64,000 nucleotides of DNA from Pseudomonadota bacterium (GCA_021811235.1 JAJZPG010000002.1:124001-188000); one strand, 5' to 3'. Positions 35,812 to 49,077 are shown, counted from the stretch's first letter. A program made the numbers and translations. Notes: generated by a model from the sequence alone, not told the origin.

Positions 35812-36839
35812 GCGATCCCTACGAATCCTGGCGAGAAGAAAAGCAGTCGGCCTGGCTCTATCGCGTGGTGGCCGAGTGCGAACGCGGCACGCCGCGCGAA
35901 GCCCTGTTCAAGGAGCTGGCGCAAGCCGCCGATGAGCAGGCGGGCATCTGGCTCGACGCCATCGCCCAGAAAGGCAACCCGCCGCCCGCACCGTTCCAGC
36001 CTGATATGCGCACCCGTGTCGTCGCGCGCCTGACCCGCGTCTTCAAGCCGCGCGCGATGCGCGGCGTGCTGGCGGCGATGAAGGTGCGCGGCATGGCCCT
36101 GTATACGCAGGCAGCGCCGCACGGCATGCCGATGAAGCGCGACGACATCGGCAAACGCCACCAGAACGGTGCGGCCGGCAACGCGCTGCGCGCCGGCGTG
36201 TTCGGCGTCAACGACGGGCTGGTATCGAACGCCGCGCTGATCTACGGCGTGGCGGGCGCAGCTCAGGAACCGTCGGTGATCGTGCTGACCGGCGTCGCGG
36301 GCCTGCTGGCCGGCGCATTCTCGATGGCCGCGGGCGAATATGTTTCGGTGCGCGCGCAGCGCGAGATGTTCGAATACCAGATCGGCCTGGAGCGCGACGA
36401 ACTGGAAAAATACCCGCAGGAAGAAGCCGCCGAACTGGCGTTGATCTATGCCGCCAAGGGCATGGATGCCGCCGAGGCACGGCGGCTGGCCGACACCCTG
36501 ATGCAGGACCCCGAACGCGCGCTCGACACGCTGGCGCGCGAAGAACTCGGCCTCAATCCCGACGAGCTCGGCTCGCCGTGGGTGGCGGCGATGTCGTCGT
36601 TTTCCGCCTTCACCGCCGGCGCGGCACTGCCGCTCGTGCCCTTCCTGATCGGCCAGGACGATGCGCTGGCGACCTCGATCGCGCTCACCGCCCTCGGCCT
36701 CTTCGCCGTCGGCGCCAGCATGAGCCTCTTCACCGGCCGTCACGCACTCCTCTCCGGCCTGCGCATGCTCGGCATCGGCGGCGCAGCCGGGCTGGCGACC
36801 TACTTCATCGGCGCCTGGCTGGGGGTGGCACTGGGTTGA
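35808..36839 (+). CDS. VIT1/CCC1-type metal transporter with ferritin-like domain
   Basis: A 343-residue protein with an N-terminal rubrerythrin/ferritin-like region (about 1-125, rich in Glu: RVVAECERGTPREALFKELA) and a C-terminal VIT1/CCC1 membrane domain (RAGVFGVNDGLVSNAALIYG, FSMAAGEYVSVRAQREM with the Glu of the cytosolic metal site, then three further helices). Family members move Fe or Mn. It overlaps comM by four bases. Confidence 0.9.
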   Translation: MSDPYESWREEKQSAWLYRVVAECERGTPREALFKELAQAADEQAGIWLDAIAQKGNPPPAPFQPDMRTRVVARLTRVFKPRAMRGVLAAMKVRGMALYTQAAPHGMPMKRDDIGKRHQNGAAGNALRAGVFGVNDGLVSNAALIYGVAGAAQEPSVIVLTGVAGLLAGAFSMAAGEYVSVRAQREMFEYQIGLERDELEKYPQEEAAELALIYAAKGMDAAEARRLADTLMQDPERALDTLAREELGLNPDELGSPWVAAMSSFSAFTAGAALPLVPFLIGQDDALATSIALTALGLFAVGASMSLFTGRHALLSGLRMLGIGGAAGLATYFIGAWLGVALG

Positions 36840-36947
36840 TTTTGTTGGGCGCGAGAGGCACAGGGCCGATCACGCAGTCATTTGTCGCATCCTCCGATTG
36901 CGGGTGCGCCACAGCGTTTCTTGTGTGGATCTTCGTGGACTGAAACT

Positions 36948-37334
36948 TCAGGTCTGCTCCCACGGCAAACCATCGAAGCGCCAGCCGTTCTTCGTGCTGC
37001 GATGGCGCGTTTCGTCCATGTCGCCCTCGAACCCGTGCTGGACGTTGTATACCTCGGGGAAACCGTATTTTTCGAGGTAACGTCCGGCATCGGCCGAGCG
37101 CCGCCCGGAGCGGCAGATCAGCACCACCGGCCGGTTGACCGATGCCGCCTTGCGCGCGTGGCCGAGAAAATCGGGATTCACATCCCAGTCGGGACCATCC
37201 TGCCAGGCGATGTGGATCGCCCCCGTCGGATGGCCGACGAACAGATATTCGATTTCCGAACGGCAGTCGATGAAAACCGCTTCGGGGTGCTGCTGCAAAA
37301 AAGCGTGGGCTTCGGTTGGACTGAACTGCTTCAT
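36948..37334 (-). CDS. Rhodanese-like sulfurtransferase
   Basis: A 128-residue single-domain rhodanese. The active-site loop is ICRSGRRSADAGRYLEKYG with the catalytic Cys; the N-terminal EAVFIDCRSEIEYLFVGHP completes the fold. AGGAGG lies seven bases from the ATG. The 108 bases between it and the convergent VIT1 gene hold no gene or terminator that I can see. Confidence 0.92.
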   Translation of the reverse strand: MKQFSPTEAHAFLQQHPEAVFIDCRSEIEYLFVGHPTGAIHIAWQDGPDWDVNPDFLGHARKAASVNRPVVLICRSGRRSADAGRYLEKYGFPEVYNVQHGFEGDMDETRHRSTKNGWRFDGLPWEQT

Positions 37335-37401
37335 GCACGCCTCCTGGTTGTTCGAGTCTTCACCATAGCAGCGCGTCCGCCGCGGACGGAAAGCCGGGGC
37401 G

Positions 37402-37426
37402 AAAAAAAGCCCCGCCGTTGCGGGGC
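37402..37426 (-). terminator. Intrinsic terminator after PEP-CTERM gene
   Basis: Minus strand: GCCCCGC-AACG-GCGGGGC stem and seven T, 20 bases past the PEP-CTERM stop. Confidence 0.92.
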
Positions 37427-37446
37427 CTGGACAGACGGTAGCCGCT

Positions 37447-38202
37447 TCAGGATGCCCGGCGCCGGCGCGTCATGCGGGTCAGGCCCAACAGGCCGGCCCC
37501 CAGCAGCAACATCGTGCCCGGCTCGGGAACCTGGCCGGTGCCCCCGCCACCGCATCCCGGAGCGGTCGGGCTGCTGGCGCAGGTGGACCCCGTCACGGAA
37601 GCCAGCTTGAAGTAGTCCTTGGTGGAATCCATGCCGGAACCGGTGCCGTTGTAGGCGCCGATCAGCCAGTAGCTGGAGAAAAGCGAGCTGCTGATCGGCT
37701 TGCTGCCCGCGCTGCCGTTGCTGTTGTAATGGCCCACCAGAGACCAGCCGTTGGACGTGAGATTGGAATACGTCAGTCCGGCCACGCTGCCCGCGCCAGC
37801 CCCGGTGTAGGCGTAGACCGAGTAGTCGGAATCACCCGATACCCAGCCGAAGCTGGTCGAGGTCAGGTTGACCTTGTCGCCGGCGAAGTTGAAGAGGAAG
37901 GACTCGATGCGCCCGTCGTTGTCGGCGGCATGCTGGGGCGAGCTGGTCGATTCGCTGTCCGCATGCCGGATGCCCAGGCCGCTGCTGCCGTTATAGGTCA
38001 GATAGGCCGAGGCCAGCTGGACGTTGGCGCCGCCGACGGTGTTGGCCCATGCGGTCGCCGTGGCCGTCACCCCGCCTTGCGTGTTTGAGGCGGTATTGTT
38101 GAAGGTCCAGGTCGTCGCCATCGCTCCGCCTGCGCTGCTCATTGCCACGCCTGCCAGCAGGCAGGCGAGCCGTTTGGATGCCTGGGTTCGCATGATGTTC
38201 AT
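37447..38202 (-). CDS. PEP-CTERM sorting domain protein
   Basis: A 251-residue secreted protein: signal peptide (to GGAMA), a Ser/Thr/Asn/Tyr-rich beta-type body without enzyme motifs, a CASSPTAPGCGGGG segment, and a C-terminal [20 protein letters not shown] plus basic tail. The target of an exosortase. It lies downstream of prsT on the same strand but has its own sigma-54 promoter and terminator. Start at 38202 with AGGAG ten bases away; a second ATG is three codons later. Confidence 0.9.
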   Translation of the reverse strand: MNIMRTQASKRLACLLAGVAMSSAGGAMATTWTFNNTASNTQGGVTATATAWANTVGGANVQLASAYLTYNGSSGLGIRHADSESTSSPQHAADNDGRIESFLFNFAGDKVNLTSTSFGWVSGDSDYSVYAYTGAGAGSVAGLTYSNLTSNGWSLVGHYNSNGSAGSKPISSSLFSSYWLIGAYNGTGSGMDSTKDYFKLASVTGSTCASSPTAPGCGGGGTGQVPEPGTMLLLGAGLLGLTRMTRRRRAS

Positions 38203-38252
38203 ATTGTTAGCGCTCCTGAGAATGCTTGGATCATTGGGTTGCCCAGTTACCA

Positions 38253-38300
38253 TGCAACTTCGGTACCAGGAAATAATATTTCTTTTAAATCAAACAATTA
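38253..38300 (-). promoter_or_regulatory. IHF site and sigma-54 promoter of second PEP-CTERM gene
   Basis: Minus strand TGGTACCGAAGTTGCA (38268-38253) has -24/-12 boxes with GG-N10-GC. AATCAAACAATTA at 38288-38300 is a perfect IHF consensus centred about 27 bases before the -24 GG. Predicted start near 38243, leader about 40 bases. The layout repeats that of the first PEP-CTERM gene. Confidence 0.8.
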
Positions 38301-38363
38301 CAAAAAACATGACCGACTGAATCCGGCCGGGTGTAAAAAAAGGCGACAAACCTGCCCTGCCTG

Positions 38364-41081
38364 TCAGCGCTTACCCAGTTTGCGCAAGGCCGCGTTCAGG
38401 TGCGCCTGGATTTCCGGATCGTCCGGCGCCCGCAAGGCGGCCTCGCGCAGATAACGCAAGCCTTTCTCGGTCTGGCCCTGCTGCAGCAACACCCAACCCA
38501 GGGTGTCGTTGACCTGCGGGGCACTCGGCGCGAGCGCAAGCGCGCGTTCGGCATGGTGTAGCGCACTGGCAAGCTCGCGCTGCTGCAGCAGCACATTGGC
38601 CAGATTGTTGTGGGCGCGCGCGTCGTTGGCATCGCTGCCGACCAGTTCGCTGAAAACCGTGCGTGCACGCGGCCAGTCCCGCAGGGCGAGATGGGCCTCG
38701 CCGAGCGCGTGCCAGGCGCTGCGATCGCGCGGGTGGCGCTTGATCCAGTCCGCCATCAGGGTGGCCGCCTCGCCCGCCCGGGCCGAGGCCATCAGGGCGC
38801 GATACAGGCCGAACAGGCTGTCGCCGCTGTTCTGGCTGGCATGCGCGACGCGAAAAGCCTGCACCGCATCGGCATAGCGGCGTTGCTGCAGGCGCAGCTC
38901 GCCCAGCAAGGCGTGGGCGTCGGCCTGGGTGTCCGGTCTTGCCCGCAGGGTTTCGATGCGCTTCTCGGCATCGGCCAGCTTGCCGGTTTGCAGGTCGATG
39001 CGCGCCTGCAACAAGAGCGCGGTCGGATAGCCCGGATCGGCCAGCAACACCTTGCTCAGGCTGTAGCGCGCGGACTCGGCATCGCCGATCTGCAATTGCT
39101 GGGCGGCCACGCGGCTGAGCCAGGCGGGATCGAACGCGGCCAGCTGGCTGATGCGGCGCAGGGAGATACGCGCCAGCTCGACGTTGCCGATGGCGATTTG
39201 CGCCTGCGCCAGCGCCATCAGGGTGTTGGCCTGGTCGGGTGCAATGGCCTGCGCATCCTTGGCCGTATTGAGCGCCTGCTGGGCATTGCCCTGGCGCAGA
39301 TAGAGACCGCTCAGGGCCAGCAGTGGGCGCAGATCGCGCGACTGCAGGCTGCGCGCCTTGTCCAGCCAGCGGATCGCCTCGCCGGGGCGGCCCGCCGCCT
39401 CCTCCAGCCGCGCCAGTTCCATCATCGCGCTCGCATGCCTGGGGTCGGCCTTGAGCACGGCGAGATAACGCTGACGCGCGCGCGCCGGCTGGCCTTCGAC
39501 CTCGTCCAGCCGTCCCAGGTTGAGCCGGGCGGCGTGGAACGCCGGGGCGGCCTTGAGCACCGCCTCGTAGGCGGCGCGTGCTCCGGCGCGATCCCCCGCC
39601 GCCAGCCTGGCGACGCCCAGAAGATTGCGCGCCGCCAGATTGCCCGGCTCGCGCTTGACCACGGCCTCCATCACCGCCACTGCCTTGTTCGGCTCGCCGC
39701 GCTTGAGATGGGTGATCGCCAGCGGCGCGCCGACCTGTCCCTGCCCCGGAGCCTGCTGATAGGCACGCTGCAGGGCAGCGAACCCGTCGTCCTGCTGGCC
39801 GCGCCCGATCAGGCTGAGGCCGAGCCCCAGCTGCACGTCGGGGCTGTCTTTCGCCTGCGCCGCGTCCTGAAACAAGGACGAGGCCTTGACGTGGTTGCCC
39901 TTGCCCATGTGTGCCGAGCCTAGCATGGACAGGATGCGCGCATCGCCCGGTTGTGCCTTCAAGGCCGGCTCCAGCATGGCGATGGCACGGTCGTACTGCT
40001 TTTCGGCCAGGTAGATGGCGCCCATCACCTTGCGCGCGCCGGCATCGCGCGGGCGCCCCTTCAGATACTGGGCCAGATATCCCTTGGCACGCTCGAATTC
40101 GTTCAGCGCGTAATGCGCCAGTCCGCCCAGCAATTGCAGTTGGTCGCGACCGGCGACGAATTCGGGGGACAGCTGCGACAACGTGCGGGTGACGTCGGTG
40201 AGCGCCTCGCGTGCCCGTACCGCATCGCCCCGCCGGTCGTAGTACAGCGCCCGCAGGTAGGCGCCGCGGGGATCGAATGCAAAGCGCTTCTGCAAATAGT
40301 CGAGATCGGTCTTGGCTTCGGCATCGCGCTTCAGGTCGAGCAGCAGGCCGGCGCGCGCCAGGCGCGCCTCCAGATGATCGGGGCGGCTCGCCAAGGCACG
40401 CGCATATTCCTGCAGCGCCTGATCCAGCCTGCCTTCCGCATGCGTGATCGACGCCTGCATGTTCCAGGCGTCGGCGTCGTTCGGCGCCAGCTGCAGCGCC
40501 CGGGCCACGCTCGCACGGGCCTCCTGCGGCCGACCGGCATTGAGATGGATGCGCGCCTGCAGGGCCAGCGCGCGCGCCGTGCCGCCGGGCAACAGCTCGG
40601 CCTGCCGCGCCCCGTCCATGGCCGCGTCGAACTGGCTGAGCGCCATCTGGGCCTGCGCACGCAACAGCAGGATCTCCAGTCGCGGTGCCGGCGGCAGCCC
40701 CTCGGCACCGAATTTCTCCAGCAGCGACTTGTACTTGGCCTGCTCGAAATAGGCCTGCGCCTGATACGTCACGATCTGTCCGCGTGCCGCCCCCAATCGT
40801 TCGGCATCCGCAAATACCCGCTCGGCGGCGGCAAATTCGCCGCGCCGCAGATGCGCCTGTCCCAGCAGGACCAGCGCGGGCAGCATGCGGCTGTCTTCCC
40901 GCAACGCGTTCTTGAGCTGGATGATCGCGCCGGCATTGTCCTGTCGCTGGTAGCGCGACAAAGCATCTTCGTAATAACGGGCCGCATCGGCGGCACGATC
41001 GGCGTGGGCCAGCGGCGACAGCCCCGCTCCAGCCAGCAGCAGAATCAACAGAATAGGTTTCAGCATGAAATCGACGCTCAT
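38364..41081 (-). CDS. prsT: PEP-CTERM system TPR-repeat lipoprotein-like protein
   Basis: A 905-residue periplasmic protein. A signal peptide ([20 protein letters not shown] to HA) is followed by some twenty TPR repeats to the end (for example [17 protein letters not shown]-type helices, LGDAHMGKGN-type turns, [20 protein letters not shown]). Length and repeat pattern match PrsT of PEP-CTERM/exosortase loci, thought to aid exopolysaccharide-linked export. No lipobox is seen. Start: ATG at 41081; an alternative ATG at 41066 lies right at the signal peptide and neither has a good ribosome site. Confidence 0.85.
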   Translation of the reverse strand: MSVDFMLKPILLILLLAGAGLSPLAHADRAADAARYYEDALSRYQRQDNAGAIIQLKNALREDSRMLPALVLLGQAHLRRGEFAAAERVFADAERLGAARGQIVTYQAQAYFEQAKYKSLLEKFGAEGLPPAPRLEILLLRAQAQMALSQFDAAMDGARQAELLPGGTARALALQARIHLNAGRPQEARASVARALQLAPNDADAWNMQASITHAEGRLDQALQEYARALASRPDHLEARLARAGLLLDLKRDAEAKTDLDYLQKRFAFDPRGAYLRALYYDRRGDAVRAREALTDVTRTLSQLSPEFVAGRDQLQLLGGLAHYALNEFERAKGYLAQYLKGRPRDAGARKVMGAIYLAEKQYDRAIAMLEPALKAQPGDARILSMLGSAHMGKGNHVKASSLFQDAAQAKDSPDVQLGLGLSLIGRGQQDDGFAALQRAYQQAPGQGQVGAPLAITHLKRGEPNKAVAVMEAVVKREPGNLAARNLLGVARLAAGDRAGARAAYEAVLKAAPAFHAARLNLGRLDEVEGQPARARQRYLAVLKADPRHASAMMELARLEEAAGRPGEAIRWLDKARSLQSRDLRPLLALSGLYLRQGNAQQALNTAKDAQAIAPDQANTLMALAQAQIAIGNVELARISLRRISQLAAFDPAWLSRVAAQQLQIGDAESARYSLSKVLLADPGYPTALLLQARIDLQTGKLADAEKRIETLRARPDTQADAHALLGELRLQQRRYADAVQAFRVAHASQNSGDSLFGLYRALMASARAGEAATLMADWIKRHPRDRSAWHALGEAHLALRDWPRARTVFSELVGSDANDARAHNNLANVLLQQRELASALHHAERALALAPSAPQVNDTLGWVLLQQGQTEKGLRYLREAALRAPDDPEIQAHLNAALRKLGKR

Positions 41082-41298
41082 TTTCAGAATGCACGGATGG
41101 GCAACCCGGGTTCCTGCGCCCGCCAAGCAGGCAAAACCAGGCAAGTATCGTACCCGTGTCCTGCCGCCGCGCGCGCCCCGCATGGACAGGGCGCGCGCGG
41201 TCCGCCGTCCCATCCGGCACGCCCATTCTGTCGAAAGCCGGACTGCAGCGGCAGAAACTCGTTAGCACGACGGTTCGGGGCGGGCTGCCGGACACTTA

Positions 41299-41304
41299 TA
41301 TAAT
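41299..41304 (+). promoter_or_regulatory. -10 box of metH
   Basis: A perfect TATAAT lies 35 bases before the metH start; the -35 region is poor (TTCGGG, spacing 19). The leader would be about 28 bases, too short for a cobalamin or SAM riboswitch. Confidence 0.5.
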
Positions 41305-41338
41305 GCAGGGTTTCCCCGCCCCGCTTCTGCCAGACGCC

Positions 41339-45022
<3,684 letters not shown>

Positions 45023-45049
45023 GGCTGCCATACAAACCAACACAACTAT

Positions 45050-45125
45050 CAACAATTATCAATTTGTATCAAATTGATAATTGTTGTTCTATCATTTAGC
45101 TATCAATCATTATCAATTTGATAGC
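45050..45125. repeat. 37-bp perfect palindrome and TATCAA repeats before fic
   Basis: 45050-45086 is a perfect inverted repeat of two 17-base arms (left arm CAACAATTATCAATTTG) around TAT. A second, smaller inverted repeat, GCTATCAA...TTGATAGC, spans 45099-45125. The core ATTATCAATTTG appears again at 45109-45120. No T-run follows. The array ends four bases before the Fic start, so a repressor operator is likely; it also lies just past the metH stop. Confidence 0.85.
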
Positions 45126-45128
45126 GCA

Positions 45129-46475
45129 ATGAAGATTCCGCTCTCGCCTCCACCGCTGAAAGAACTTATAAAGGAGGCCAATGCCGAGACCCTGCCCCAG
45201 CTTGCCCAACTGAGATTAGGCCCCTTGGCTAACGGGCGATATCTGCATTGGGACGACCTGCGCCACCACACGCCCCCGGAAGGATTGACTCACAAGGTCT
45301 GGTGGCTCGCGTTAAGCCTCGCGCGAAGTGTCAGCGCCCATACTCTGCCATTTTTCGACAAACAAGAGGAAGCTTTCACCTATTCGCTGCCCGAGCCCTT
45401 GTTGAAAAACCTGCATGAGATTGACCGAAGCGCGGGGCTCGTTCCAGGGGGCGCGGAAAATGCCGCATTGCGTTCCGACCAAGGGCGCTATCTATTCAGC
45501 AGCCTGATTGAGGAAGCGATCACTTCCAGCCAACTGGAGGGTGCATCGACGACTCGGCGTGTTGCCGAGGCAATGCTTCGCGAAGGGCGCAAGCCCAGCA
45601 CCTTGAGCGAACGGATGATTTTCAACAATTTCGAGGCCATGCGGCGTATTCGCGATATCTGCGGGGAAACCCTCGAACCTGAACATGTGATCGAGTTACA
45701 ACGGGTGTTAACCGCGGGCACTCTTGAACGGCCCGAGGACTGCGGGCGGTTGAGGACAAGCGATGATATTGAAGTTGTGGCACCGAACAACGACAGGTTA
45801 GTCCTCCATCGCCCCCCCGTTCATACCGAACTGCCGGCGCGACTCAAGAAACTATGTGATTTTGCCAACGCAGCGGTCGCTGACGACACCTTCATCCATC
45901 CCATCGTACGTGCGATCTTGCTTCATTTCATGGTGGGGTACGATCACCCGTTCGCCGACGGGAATGGCCGGACGGGCCGCGCCCTGTTTTACTGGTATAT
46001 GGCAAGGCAGGGCTATTGGTTGATCGAGTATCTCTCCATCTCCCGCATCCTGCGGAAGGCCCCCACACAGTATGCACGCGCCTATTTACTAACCGAGACC
46101 GACTCCGGTGACACCACTTACTTTCTCCTGCATCAGACGGAAGTGATACTTAATGGTCTGTCCGCGTTGCATCAATACCTGCAGCAAAAGCAACGAGAGC
46201 AGGCGCAATTACATATACGGCTCAGAACACTGCAGACGCGTGAGAAGCAATTGAATCACCGCCAAACGGCGTTGCTCGCGCATGCCCTCAAGCGCCCTGA
46301 AGAATATTTCACCATCGAAAGCCATCAACGTTCCCATCAGATCGCCTACGCAACGGCACGTGCCGACCTGTTGAGCCTGGCGGCCTTAGGTTTATTGAGC
46401 GAAACTAGCCACGGGGGACGCAAGAAAGTCTTCTACCCAGCTCCCGACATACGCCAGCGACTCGAAGCCGTGTAA
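45129..46475 (+). CDS. Fic-domain protein (probable AMPylase)
   Basis: A 448-residue Fic protein. The catalytic loop HPFADGNGRTGRALFYW is complete. An inhibitory helix motif TSSQLEGAST (S-x-x-x-E-G) lies N-terminal of the core, as in class II Fic proteins, which self-inhibit without a separate antitoxin. A C-terminal region with winged-helix features (FTIESHQRSHQIAYATARAD) may bind DNA. The gene and its leader are visibly richer in A+T than neighbours, suggesting transfer. No Shine-Dalgarno before the ATG at 45129. Targets unknown. Confidence 0.93.
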   Translation: MKIPLSPPPLKELIKEANAETLPQLAQLRLGPLANGRYLHWDDLRHHTPPEGLTHKVWWLALSLARSVSAHTLPFFDKQEEAFTYSLPEPLLKNLHEIDRSAGLVPGGAENAALRSDQGRYLFSSLIEEAITSSQLEGASTTRRVAEAMLREGRKPSTLSERMIFNNFEAMRRIRDICGETLEPEHVIELQRVLTAGTLERPEDCGRLRTSDDIEVVAPNNDRLVLHRPPVHTELPARLKKLCDFANAAVADDTFIHPIVRAILLHFMVGYDHPFADGNGRTGRALFYWYMARQGYWLIEYLSISRILRKAPTQYARAYLLTETDSGDTTYFLLHQTEVILNGLSALHQYLQQKQREQAQLHIRLRTLQTREKQLNHRQTALLAHALKRPEEYFTIESHQRSHQIAYATARADLLSLAALGLLSETSHGGRKKVFYPAPDIRQRLEAV

Positions 46476-46491
46476 CCGTATTGTTATCGCC

Positions 46492-47106
46492 CTACCAATC
46501 TTCGTTGAGCATCTTCTCCAGCCAGAACAGCCCGATCACGGTCTTGGTCTCGCAGATGCGGCCGTCCTTGACCCACTGCATCGCCTCAGCGAACGGCAGG
46601 CGGAAGATTTCCAGGAACTCGTCGTGGTCACGGCCGTGGGTGCCGTCCTGCAGCCCCTTGGCCAGATAGAACGCCAGGCGCTCGTCGGAATAGCCGATGC
46701 AGGGGTAGATGGTGGTGACCTCGCGCCACTCGGTCGCGGTGTAGCCGGTTTCCTCTTCCAGTTCGCGCTTCGCGCAGGTGAGGTCGTCCTCGCCCGGATC
46801 GATCTTGCCGGCCGGCAGTTCGATGAAATCGCGATGCAGCGGGTAGCGGTGCTGGCGCTCCAGCAACAGGTCGCCGTTGTCGAACACCGGGATGACGACG
46901 ACGGCGCCGGGGTGGACGATGTATTCACGCGTCGATTCCTTGCCATCGGGCAGGCGCACGCGGTCGCGCTTGACGTGCATCAGCCTCCCCTTGAAGACGG
47001 TTTCGCTCTCCAGGCCGGTTTCGGTGAGCGTGGTTGTTGACGCTTCAGCGTCTTTACAACCACGGCCGACTCCTTGCGAGCGGGGATCAGGGATGTCGTT
47101 TTTCAT
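46492..47106 (-). CDS. NUDIX hydrolase, ADP-ribose pyrophosphatase-like
   Basis: A 204-residue NUDIX enzyme. The NUDIX box GKIDPGEDDLTCAKRELEEE then TGY keeps all metal-binding Glu. Flanking blocks (VVVIPVFDNGDLLLERQHRYP, IELPAG, CIGYSDERLAFYLA) fit NudF-type ADP-ribose/NDP-sugar pyrophosphatases. Start: ATG at 47106 is chosen; upstream frame runs through a terminator. TATCAT at 47114-47119 is a -10-like box that would give a nearly leaderless message. Confidence 0.88.
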   Translation of the reverse strand: MKNDIPDPRSQGVGRGCKDAEASTTTLTETGLESETVFKGRLMHVKRDRVRLPDGKESTREYIVHPGAVVVIPVFDNGDLLLERQHRYPLHRDFIELPAGKIDPGEDDLTCAKRELEEETGYTATEWREVTTIYPCIGYSDERLAFYLAKGLQDGTHGRDHDEFLEIFRLPFAEAMQWVKDGRICETKTVIGLFWLEKMLNEDW

Positions 47107-47131
47107 GACTGCCATGATAGCGGGCACGGGC

Positions 47132-47161
47132 AAAAAAATGCCGGGTTCTTGCGAACCCGGC
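47132..47161 (-). terminator. Intrinsic terminator after LytTR gene
   Basis: Nine-pair stem GCCGGGTTC/GAACCCGGC with GCAA loop and seven T on the minus strand, 26 bases before the NUDIX start. Confidence 0.9.
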
Positions 47162-47235
47162 AAGGTTGAGGAGACACGTCCCTCATTGCGGAGAACTTCC
47201 TGCCTGCTGCCTAAACAGCAAGCGCTCGCATGGTA
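47132..47235 (-). ncRNA. Candidate small or 3'-UTR RNA with terminator
   Basis: Between the LytTR gene and the NUDIX gene, the minus strand holds three stem-loops in a row: an eight-pair stem GCTTGCTG/CAGCAGGC (one G-U) with loop TTTAGG (about 47235-47214), a GAGG/CCTC hairpin, and an intrinsic terminator (GCCGGGTTC-GCAA-GAACCCGGC at 47161-47140 then seven T). No promoter is clear, so it may be the tail of the LytTR transcript or a processed RNA. I know no family that matches. Confidence 0.4.
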
Positions 47236-47294
47236 GGGAGGCGGTCAATTTTTGGCTATACAACTTTAGTTGTAGATGAGAGATAACCAATTGT

Positions 47295-48059
47295 TTATAT
47301 TGACCTTATTTTTTCTCTCAGCGCCGAATACTGGCGCCGGCTGACCGGCAGGCGTTCGTCCAGCCCGTCCAGACGCAGGAAATGGCCGTCGTCCTCGCCG
47401 GGCGATTTGCCGATTTCGCGGATGCGCGCACCGGCCACCAGGCAGTTGCGATGGATGCGCAGGAAGGCGTCGCCGAATTCGCTTTCGAGGCGGGTGAGCG
47501 ATTCCTCGATGAGAAATTCGCGCGCGGCGGTGCGCACGGTGACGTATTTGAGCTCGGCCTTGAGGTAGAGGATGTCGTCCACCGGGATCAGCACGATGCG
47601 GCCTTTTTCGGTGACCGACAGATGGGTGCGCGTCTTCGGATGCGCCTCGCGCAACTGCTCGAGCGTCGCTGCGCTCAGTCGGTGTGCTCGCGACAGGGCG
47701 CGTACCAGGCGATCCGCGCGCACCGGCTTCAGCAGGTAGTCGACGGCATTGAGGTCGAAGGCCTGGCAGGCATAGGCATCGTAGGCCGTGCTGAAGATGA
47801 TCGCGGGCGGCGCCGGGAGCCGATTGAGATGGGCGGCGCATTCGAGTCCATCCATGCCCGGCATTCGGATGTCGAGCAGCACCGCGTCGACCGGTTGCTG
47901 CTGCACCCTATTCAGCGCGTCCAGCCCGTTGTCGGCCTCGCCGACGACGTCGACTGCCAGCTGGCCCGCGCAATCGGCCAGCACGTCGCGCAGACGGTGG
48001 CGCGCGGGGGCCTCGTCATCGACGATGAAGACGCGCAGGGGCGGGTTGGGTGCGTTCAC
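47295..48059 (-). CDS. LytTR-family response regulator (AlgR-like)
   Basis: A 254-residue regulator: receiver domain (residues 8-125, [14 protein letters not shown], phospho-Asp in VLLDIRMPGMDG, KPVRADRL) and a C-terminal LytTR DNA-binding domain (about 150-250, YVTVRTAAREFLIEESLTRL, FLRIHRNCLV). It starts with GTG and overlaps the kinase gene by 44 bases. Order argH - kinase - regulator matches the algZ/algR region of other proteobacteria; hemC, usually next, is replaced here by the NUDIX gene. Confidence 0.9.
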   Translation of the reverse strand: MNAPNPPLRVFIVDDEAPARHRLRDVLADCAGQLAVDVVGEADNGLDALNRVQQQPVDAVLLDIRMPGMDGLECAAHLNRLPAPPAIIFSTAYDAYACQAFDLNAVDYLLKPVRADRLVRALSRAHRLSAATLEQLREAHPKTRTHLSVTEKGRIVLIPVDDILYLKAELKYVTVRTAAREFLIEESLTRLESEFGDAFLRIHRNCLVAGARIREIGKSPGEDDGHFLRLDGLDERLPVSRRQYSALREKIRSI

Positions 48060-49062
48060 GGGTGTAGGGAATGACGATGTGCACCTGATAAACGGTGCCC
48101 AGCGGTTCCAACTTGAGCCGGGCGTCGAGGTCGAAATGCAGCAGCAGGCGCTCGCGGATGTTGGCCAGCGCGAGACGGTTGCCCTTGTGATGGCTGGCGT
48201 CGGTAGCGATGGGGTTGCGCACCACGATGTGCACCTTGTCGGCGCTGCGGTAGATATTGAGGCTGATTTCGCCGCCTTCGGGCTGCGGTTCGATGCCGTG
48301 GTAGACCGCGTTTTCCACCAGCGGCTGGATCACCAGCGGCGGAATCAGCGCATCGGCCGGCATCTTCTGGATATGCCAGGCCACCTGCAGGCGATCGCCG
48401 AGCCGCAGCTGTTCCAGTTCGAGGTAGGCGCGGGTGAGCGCGACCTCGTCCTCGAGCGGCGCCAGCTGGCTGGCATTCCCCATCAGCGCGCGGAACAGGT
48501 CGGCCATGTTCTCCAGCGCGCGTTCGGCGCGGCGCGGGTCGCTGCGCACCAGCGACAGCACGGCGTTGAGGCTATTGAATAGAAAGTGCGGACGGATGCG
48601 CGCCTGCAAAGCCTGCAGGCGCGCCTCGGTGATGGCAGGCGACAGCGCGCGCGCGCGCAGGTTGAAGTAGGCCAGCAGGCCCGCGCCGAGCAGTAGCGCG
48701 AACACGGCTATCCCCGCCAGTGGTATCGGCTGCGAACTGCCCAGCAGTGGGTTCAGCCATGCGGTGCTGACGACCGGCACCGCCACCCCAAGCGCCAGCG
48801 TGGCCCCCACCCCCAGTCGATAGGGCTGGCTGCGCAACCATCCTCCGGCCGCGCACAGGGCCAGGAGGGTCAGCAGGAGGATCGGCTGCGCCAGCGCCGA
48901 CAGCGAGATGAATTCGGCCAGGAAAGCGTCGACGTCGGGCACCCGCGCCACCACCCCGGCCACCAGGGCCGCTTCCACCGTCAGCGCGATGCGCAGGTTC
49001 ACCCCCAGGTGGCAGAAGTTCGGCAATTCGACCTGCCGGTTGTTATGATTCTTCCTTTTCAT
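48016..49062 (-). CDS. LytS/AlgZ-type sensor histidine kinase
   Basis: A 348-residue inner-membrane kinase. Four to five membrane segments fill residues 20-135. The His_kinase family core has the phospho-acceptor [16 protein letters not shown] and the ATP-binding [18 protein letters not shown] and [10 protein letters not shown] boxes. Start at 49062, only 15 bases from the divergent argH start; a GTG at 49002 is a shorter alternative. Partner of the overlapping LytTR regulator. Confidence 0.88.
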   Translation of the reverse strand: MKRKNHNNRQVELPNFCHLGVNLRIALTVEAALVAGVVARVPDVDAFLAEFISLSALAQPILLLTLLALCAAGGWLRSQPYRLGVGATLALGVAVPVVSTAWLNPLLGSSQPIPLAGIAVFALLLGAGLLAYFNLRARALSPAITEARLQALQARIRPHFLFNSLNAVLSLVRSDPRRAERALENMADLFRALMGNASQLAPLEDEVALTRAYLELEQLRLGDRLQVAWHIQKMPADALIPPLVIQPLVENAVYHGIEPQPEGGEISLNIYRSADKVHIVVRNPIATDASHHKGNRLALANIRERLLLHFDLDARLKLEPLGTVYQVHIVIPYTRERTQPAPARLHRR

Positions 49063-49077
49063 CCCCGTTTCAGCCCC

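Noticed and set aside
41221-41338. Cobalamin or SAM riboswitch before metH
   Set aside because: With a TATAAT at 41299 the leader is only about 28 bases, and no B12-box-like sequence is seen.
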